Positions 59,663-64,000 of a stretch of DNA of 64,000 nucleotides are shown here, piece after piece. The stretch is from Clostridia bacterium (lineage in GTDB: Bacteria > Bacillota > Clostridia > Lutisporales > Lutisporaceae): positions 124,001 through 188,000 of the forward strand of contig DASPIR010000034.1 of NCBI GenBank assembly GCA_035628995.1. Reading direction: 5' to 3'. Within the stretch, counting starts at the first letter, position 1; each line of letters starts with the position of its first letter. Under the pieces are notes generated by a model, which saw only the letters and a list, made by a program, of their open reading frames with translations, searched no databases and was not told the origin of the DNA. A program made the position numbers and the translations under genes.

Positions 59663-60391
59663 TCAATAAATCATTCTTCCTTCAATAAAATCCAGTGTTC
59701 TTACATCCTGTGGGCTGCCGAATATTTGAGCAGACTCGCCGCTTTCAATGACGTTTCCATTCAGCAGAAAAACCACATTGTCAGATAATCTCTTTGCTTG
59801 AAACATGTTGTGTGTAACTACTACTATTGATGTCTTGTACTCTATCTTTGCATGCAATATAAGCTTTTCAATCATCGCCACGTTCGCCGGGTCAAGGTTG
59901 GCTGTAGGTTCATCAAGCAAAAGCACCTTGGGTTTGTGTATGATAGCTCTTGCAAGTGAGAGTCTCTGAGCTTCCCCTCCGGAAAGGGTCAGAGCCCTTT
60001 GTTTCAGCTTATCCTCGAGTCCGATAAAGCTTGCCAGCTCCAATACCTTGCCCCTTATCTCATCTTTGTCCACTCCGCGGAGCTTCAAGCTGTAAGCCAT
60101 GTTCTCATATACAGATGTGTTGAAAACTATCGGTTTCTGGAATACCATGGACATTTGTCTTCTGGTTTCAATATCCGGCTCACTTTTCTGCTCTTTCCCA
60201 TCAAAAACAATTCTACCGCTTGTAGTTTTCTCCAGCCCGTTAAGTATGTATAGGAGTGTGCTCTTTCCTGCACCGCTGGGACCAATTATGCCTGTGATCT
60301 TACCTTCCTCCAGATTTAGCTCGTCTATATCCAGAACCTTCTTATTACTATATTCCTTTACAAGCTTAATTATGTTGAATATTTGTCCCAT
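59663..60391 (-). CDS. tupC: Tungstate ABC transporter ATP-binding protein TupC
   Basis: 242 residues. Walker A is GPSGAGKST (about residue 36), signature LSGGEAQRLS, Walker B VLLLDEPTANLD, H-loop in VVTHNM. The short C-terminus lacks the TOBE regulatory domain of many ModC proteins. The start overlaps the tupB stop by one base (TGATG). Confidence 0.94.
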   Translation of the reverse strand: MGQIFNIIKLVKEYSNKKVLDIDELNLEEGKITGIIGPSGAGKSTLLYILNGLEKTTSGRIVFDGKEQKSEPDIETRRQMSMVFQKPIVFNTSVYENMAYSLKLRGVDKDEIRGKVLELASFIGLEDKLKQRALTLSGGEAQRLSLARAIIHKPKVLLLDEPTANLDPANVAMIEKLILHAKIEYKTSIVVVTHNMFQAKRLSDNVVFLLNGNVIESGESAQIFGSPQDVRTLDFIEGRMIY

Positions 60392-61095
60392 CAGTCAGTC
60401 ATCCCCCTTCCGCTTCTGAGCAAATCCAATGCGCTGTTTATCAAAAGGGAGATAATGAGAAGAATCATGCCGAGGGCAAGAGCCAATTGGAACTCTCCCA
60501 TGCCCTTATGCAGTGCTATTGAGGTTGTCATTACCCTGGTCTGGAACCTGACATTTCCACCAACCATCATTACCGCACCTACCTCTGCAGTGAGACGTCC
60601 AAAGGCAGTAATAACAGCCGCACCTATTGCATATCTTGCTTCCTTGATAATAAGCCACACCAGCTGAAGGCGATTTGCCCCCAAACTCACCGCAGTCTTT
60701 TTTATCAAGGGGTCAATACCCTGAACCGCGACTATGGTAAGCCCTGCAACAATTGGTGTTGCCAGCAGCACTTGGGCTATTATCATGGCAGTAGGCGTGA
60801 AAAGCAGCCTCAAAGGTCCAAGGAGTCCTATCTGGTTTGAGAGCAGTATGTACACCACAAGCCCTATGACTACCGGAGGCATTCCCATAAAAGTGTTTAT
60901 TAGGTTTATCAATGCTGTTCTTCCCCAAAACCTATTGAGCCCCACTAAAGCCCCAAGGGGTAGTCCAATGATTACGCTGATTAAAGTCGCAACAACTGAT
61001 ATCCTGATGGACAGAAATATTATTCCATAAAGCTCAGGATCGAAGGACAGCATCAAAGATATTGCTTTGCTAAAGGCTTCAACGAAATACTCCAT
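60391..61095 (-). CDS. tupB: Tungstate ABC transporter permease TupB
   Basis: 234 residues from ATG 61095, with AAGGAG before it. An open frame reaching 61143 runs into the attenuator hairpin and is not used. Five to six membrane helices; the cytoplasmic EAA loop is TAVSLGANRLQLVWLIIKEA. It is the first gene behind the candidate Moco/Tuco riboswitch. Confidence 0.93.
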   Translation of the reverse strand: MEYFVEAFSKAISLMLSFDPELYGIIFLSIRISVVATLISVIIGLPLGALVGLNRFWGRTALINLINTFMGMPPVVIGLVVYILLSNQIGLLGPLRLLFTPTAMIIAQVLLATPIVAGLTIVAVQGIDPLIKKTAVSLGANRLQLVWLIIKEARYAIGAAVITAFGRLTAEVGAVMMVGGNVRFQTRVMTTSIALHKGMGEFQLALALGMILLIISLLINSALDLLRSGRGMTD

Positions 61096-61132
61096 ATTAT
61101 TTCTCCTTATAGTAGTGTCGCTATAACAAAAA

Positions 61133-61156
61133 AAACAATCCAAAAAAGGATTGTTT
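61133..61156 (-). terminator. Attenuator between the riboswitch and tupB
   Basis: AAACAATCC / GGATTGTTT arms with a 6-base loop, followed by a T-run of about eight on the minus strand, 37 bases before the tupB start. Confidence 0.8.
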
Positions 61157-61168
61157 CATAGCAACATT

Positions 61169-61299
61169 AACAAAACATTTTCCTTTCCTAACACGGGAGG
61201 CATAGGAATTTCTTCCTAAACCCTTATGGGACTTGCCCATCGGTCATAGCTTCATAGACAACCGTAGAAACGATGACTCGGAAAACTTATATTTTGTTT
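61169..61299 (-). promoter_or_regulatory. Candidate Moco/Tuco riboswitch upstream of tupB
   Basis: A structured leader of about 130 bases. P1 pairs AACAAAA with TTTTGTT and TTTTCC with GGAAAA. Inside is a stem AGGAA-GAAA... / TTCCT closed by a GNRA-type loop, followed by TGCCTCCCG. GATGGGCAAGTCCCATAAGGG also occurs. From memory the tetraloop stem, the GCCTCCC stretch and the position before tungstate genes fit the Moco RNA motif. A covariance search would settle it. Confidence 0.68.
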
Positions 61300-61300
61300 A

Positions 61301-61306
61301 ATTATA
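61301..61306 (-). promoter_or_regulatory. -10 box of the riboswitch-tup operon
   Basis: TATAAT on the minus strand, placing transcription start at about 61294, at the 5' side of the aptamer P1. The -35 is weak. Confidence 0.5.
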
Positions 61307-61357
61307 TACTATTTTTATTACTTTTGCATATCTTTTTCTATTATACTTTTGCATTTT

Positions 61358-62149
61358 TCACTCAGCGGATGCCGGAGTTTTCATGTATGCTACATAGTAG
61401 AACAATGGAACTATAAGTGCTCCGCCAATTATATTCCCTAATGTAACGGGCAGAAGATTATTCATCCAAATCTGTTCCCAGGTAATTGGCGCGCCTAAGA
61501 ACTTTCCTAGAGGTAAATAGTACATGTTCGCAACACTATGCTCGTATCCTGACAGTACAAAGAGCATAATCGGGAACCATATTGCAAATATCTTTCCTAT
61601 TACGTCTCTTGCCCCAGTTGCCATCCAAATTGCGAGAACAACCAGCATATTGCAAAGTATACCTCTTATAATTGCAGCTCCAAGAGCTATCTCAACCTTT
61701 TTTGCCGCTATTCCAACAGCAAGGTCAGCAGCCGGGGTTCCCGCTGCCATAAGTCCTGAGTTTGCAACGAAGAAGGCCAGTATGACTGAACCTATGAAGT
61801 TGGCAGTATATACATAGAACCAGTTTCTTATAATATCCGACCATTTGAATTTGCAATTAAAGCATCCCAAGGTCATAAGATTGTTGCCTGTAAAAAGCTC
61901 TGCACCGCAAATGGTGACAAGCATTAGTCCTATAGGGAAAACTCCGGCAAATGCAAACTTCTGCATGCCCGGATCAAGCTTTGTCAGCGACTGTCCTATT
62001 ATGATTGCTCCTTGTGCTCCAAAGCCTATGAATACGCCCGCGAATATACCCAGCACGAACATCTGCAAAATTGAAAGCTTTGCTTTCGCTGAACCCGAAT
62101 CAGATACTGCATGTGCAATTTCTTGTGGAGTAAGCATTCTCTTCTCCAT
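61358..62149 (-). CDS. Formate/nitrite transporter (FocA/NirC family)
   Basis: 263 residues, six membrane helices in the FNT fold. Family signatures: GFGAQGAIIIGQS-like first helix, GAELFTGNNLM and the late SGYEHSVANMYYLPLG with the gating His. ATG 62149 has GGAGGG nine bases before it. Next to fdhD and the molybdo/tungstopterin genes, formate is the likely substrate. Confidence 0.93.
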   Translation of the reverse strand: MEKRMLTPQEIAHAVSDSGSAKAKLSILQMFVLGIFAGVFIGFGAQGAIIIGQSLTKLDPGMQKFAFAGVFPIGLMLVTICGAELFTGNNLMTLGCFNCKFKWSDIIRNWFYVYTANFIGSVILAFFVANSGLMAAGTPAADLAVGIAAKKVEIALGAAIIRGILCNMLVVLAIWMATGARDVIGKIFAIWFPIMLFVLSGYEHSVANMYYLPLGKFLGAPITWEQIWMNNLLPVTLGNIIGGALIVPLFYYVAYMKTPASAE

Positions 62150-62238
62150 TCTAATAGACCCTCCGATCCAGACTTTGTGAAGAGATGTATGTAAGTCTGA
62201 AATTATTACATCAATTACTGTGAAGTGTGCGCAACTAC

Positions 62239-63021
62239 TTAAAATATAATTCTTCCCGGGTTACTATATACATTCATCCTATGTCCGCGGGCAAAGCCGA
62301 TTACCGTTATACCAAGCTGTTCTGCCAGCTCCACTGCCAAATCAGTAGGTGCTGACCTTGAAATAATAACCGGTATCCCGCCTTTAGCGGCCTTTATGAG
62401 CATTTCGGAAGACACCCTGCCGCTTGTAAGCACTATCTTATCAAACAGCTTGATATTCTTCAGGGAGGCTTCCCCTATTATCTTATCCATAGCATTATGA
62501 CGCCCTACGTCTTCATGGAACAATATAATGCCTGCATCAGCAGCAAGTGCCACGCTGTGAGCCCCGCCTGTACTATGGAATAGCTCTGATCTTCCATTAA
62601 ATTCTCTCATAAGCTCAAGTATTGCTTGAGCGCTGATCTCAATATCGCTTGATACTTTCTTGCAGTTTATGGAATCAACCGCATTATAAAAGGCAGAGCC
62701 CTTGCCGCAGCCGGTGGTCATTGTCCTCTTGCCGTGCAGGCTCTTTGCAATGATGCTGCTCTCAACTGTGCTGACCTCTATTATACCTTTTTCTTCATCT
62801 ATTCGAATTTTCTCTATATCATCCTTGCTTTTTATAACACTTTCAGAAAGGAGAAACCCCACAGCCAAGCAATCAAGGCTTGAAGGCGTACAAAGCAAGG
62901 TTATGAATTCCTCTCCATCCAGCATTATAGTCAGCGCATACTCTTTGACTACCATATCGACAGCCGATGATATCGTGCCGCTCTCATACTTTATTATTGA
63001 GATGTCTCTAGTCAAATCCAT
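62239..63021 (-). CDS. fdhD: Formate dehydrogenase accessory sulfurtransferase FdhD
   Basis: Transfers sulfur from a cysteine desulfurase to the Mo/W cofactor of formate dehydrogenase. 260 residues. Family marks: FLLSESVI, MTTGCGKGSAF, STGGAHSVALA, HEDVGRHNAMDKIIG and TSGRVSSEMLIKA. In the E. coli enzyme the loop is C-G-V-C; here it is CGKG, so only the first Cys remains. No formate dehydrogenase gene is in the window. Confidence 0.94.
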   Translation of the reverse strand: MDLTRDISIIKYESGTISSAVDMVVKEYALTIMLDGEEFITLLCTPSSLDCLAVGFLLSESVIKSKDDIEKIRIDEEKGIIEVSTVESSIIAKSLHGKRTMTTGCGKGSAFYNAVDSINCKKVSSDIEISAQAILELMREFNGRSELFHSTGGAHSVALAADAGIILFHEDVGRHNAMDKIIGEASLKNIKLFDKIVLTSGRVSSEMLIKAAKGGIPVIISRSAPTDLAVELAEQLGITVIGFARGHRMNVYSNPGRIIF

Positions 63022-63031
63022 AATACACCTC

Positions 63032-63640
63032 CTATGCCTTCAAAAACCGCTCCATCAGGCTTTGATAGTCCTTAATGGTATTCACATTTGTGAACATATC
63101 CCAGTCCGGACTGAACTCCCTTGCCGCAGCCTCACTGACGTAAAGCACATTAGAATCCTGCAGCAGCAAGTTAATTTGCTTATTGCCATTTTCAATGTTC
63201 TCTTCCAGCTTTTGAAGCAAGCTTTTGGAGTAAAAAGCGTTGAAGGGCTCTATCCATTCACCCAGTCTTGTTATAACTCCATCAATCTTTCCCTCATGCT
63301 GATTTATAAGCTCCATCATGTAGTTCAGGTATTTTATGTTTATAAAGGGCATATCACAGGCTACAATATAATTATGTACGCTGCAGGAGCTTTTTAACCC
63401 TACATGTATCCCTGCCAAGGGTCCGAAGTCCTTTATCTCGTCCTCTGCCAGCTTGTATCCGTATTTCACATACTCCTCAGGCCTGCTGGTGACTATAATA
63501 ATCTCATTGAAAACCTTTTCCAGCTTTTCTGTTATCATTTCAATTATATATTTGTCACGAAGCTTGAGAAATTGTTTGTCAAAGCCCATCCTGCTGCTTT
63601 TGCCTCCGGCAAGTATTATTGCAGTTTCCATATATGCCAT
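63032..63640 (-). CDS. mobA: Molybdenum cofactor guanylyltransferase MobA
   Basis: Adds GMP to the pterin to form the dinucleotide cofactor. 202 residues. The nucleotidyltransferase loop is AIILAGGKSSRMGFDKQFL, then EDEIKDFGPLAGIHVGL and the metal site ACDMPF; FNAFYSKSLL follows. ATG 63640 has GAGGT upstream. It is 11 bases upstream of fdhD, so the two are likely co-transcribed. Confidence 0.93.
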   Translation of the reverse strand: MAYMETAIILAGGKSSRMGFDKQFLKLRDKYIIEMITEKLEKVFNEIIIVTSRPEEYVKYGYKLAEDEIKDFGPLAGIHVGLKSSCSVHNYIVACDMPFINIKYLNYMMELINQHEGKIDGVITRLGEWIEPFNAFYSKSLLQKLEENIENGNKQINLLLQDSNVLYVSEAAAREFSPDWDMFTNVNTIKDYQSLMERFLKA

Positions 63641-63674
63641 ATTGGTACCTCAAAATTAGAGCTCTCGGCTCCTC

Positions 63675-64000
63675 TTATCTCAGTGTTTTTGCTGTCTCAC
63701 GAAGCTTTCTCTGTTCATCATCCTCTGGCTCTGGAAGCACAATATTATGAGACATTTTTTTGCCGTTTTTATCCACGCATACAAAGGTTACAAAGCCATC
63801 AACCAGTATATTATCACTATCGTGCTTACATACCTTGCCATATACAGTAAGACTTGTATTCCCAGCATATACCACTCTTGTCTTAAGGGTTATTATATCT
63901 CCCTTAGTAGCAGGCCCAGAAAATTTCATTCCATGTACCTTAACGCATACTATATTTTCTGGATTCCCGTGTAAGGTGGCCGCAGCCACGAAGTTTCCTT
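63675..64000 (-). CDS. Acyl-CoA thioesterase (hotdog fold), 5'-truncated by window edge
   Basis: The reading frame is open to the window end, so the N-terminal part with the catalytic region is outside. About 108 residues remain, with NFVAAATLHG, FSGPATKGDIITLKTRVVYAG and VDGFVTFVCVD, the second half of a YciA/BACH-type acyl-CoA hydrolase. It hydrolyses acyl-CoA esters; the chain length cannot be told. It ends 35 bases before mobA. Confidence 0.88.
   Translation of the reverse strand, partial: GNFVAAATLHGNPENIVCVKVHGMKFSGPATKGDIITLKTRVVYAGNTSLTVYGKVCKHDSDNILVDGFVTFVCVDKNGKKMSHNIVLPEPEDDEQRKLRETAKTLR

Overview
The window looks like chromosome from an anaerobic, low-GC Firmicute of the class Clostridia. 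The signs are strong AGGAGG-type ribosome binding sites, frequent TTG/GTG starts, the order pcrA-ligA-gatCAB, a single-chain FGAM synthase, a guanine riboswitch on guaB, and a tungstate/molybdopterin/formate gene set. Nearly all genes lie on the minus strand. I see no rRNA, tRNA or CRISPR array. Most of the window is housekeeping; the unusual material is in intergenic repeats, RNA leaders and one genomic island.

Layout. 1-3.5 kb: three proteins of unknown function. 3.7-9.5 kb: an oligopeptide ABC transporter operon (oppA-oppB-oppC-oppD-oppF) with promoter, leader hairpin, intercistronic hairpin and terminator. 9.9-17.3 kb: pcrA-ligA-gatC-gatA-gatB. 17.6-18.8 kb: two tiny coupled genes, then a ferredoxin-like protein behind a Crp/Fnr-like site. 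19-30 kb: the full IMP pathway purL-purE-purC-purF-purM-purN-purH-purD, with a LysR-type regulator divergent from purL. 31-35.4 kb: AlaX editing protein, type 2 IPP isomerase and a chemotaxis receptor with a terminator-like leader.

35.6-41.7 kb: an AT-rich island inserted at the 3' end of guaA. A displaced, diverged copy of the guaA tail with a terminator lies on the far side and intact guaA on the near side. Near-identical inverted repeats sit just inside both edges. Cargo: a KAP-family P-loop NTPase, a membrane/coiled-coil protein, an XRE-type regulator, three small membrane or hypothetical proteins and a truncated serine recombinase. This is the best candidate for an undescribed (possibly defence) system.

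41.7-47 kb: guaA, guaB under a guanine riboswitch, larC and larB (nickel-pincer cofactor). 47-54 kb: accessory genes (DUF456 protein, cupin, cysteine hydrolase, membrane proteins, MerR regulator, two GNAT acetyltransferases, an ATC-hydrolase-like protein). 54-64 kb: a tungsten/molybdenum locus. A candidate Moco/Tuco riboswitch with an attenuator precedes tupB-tupC-tupA-moeA-moeA/PBP fusion-moaA-MOSC. Upstream lie a formate transporter, fdhD, mobA and a truncated thioesterase gene. Together these would import tungstate, build and insert the pterin cofactor, and supply a formate dehydrogenase that is not in the window.

Two repeat families run through the spacers. Five REP-like palindromes are each preceded by GTAG, and in three cases this GTAG supplies the TAG stop codon of the gene before it. 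Short heptamer arrays with an invariant CG (pattern YNCGNRR) form the second family.
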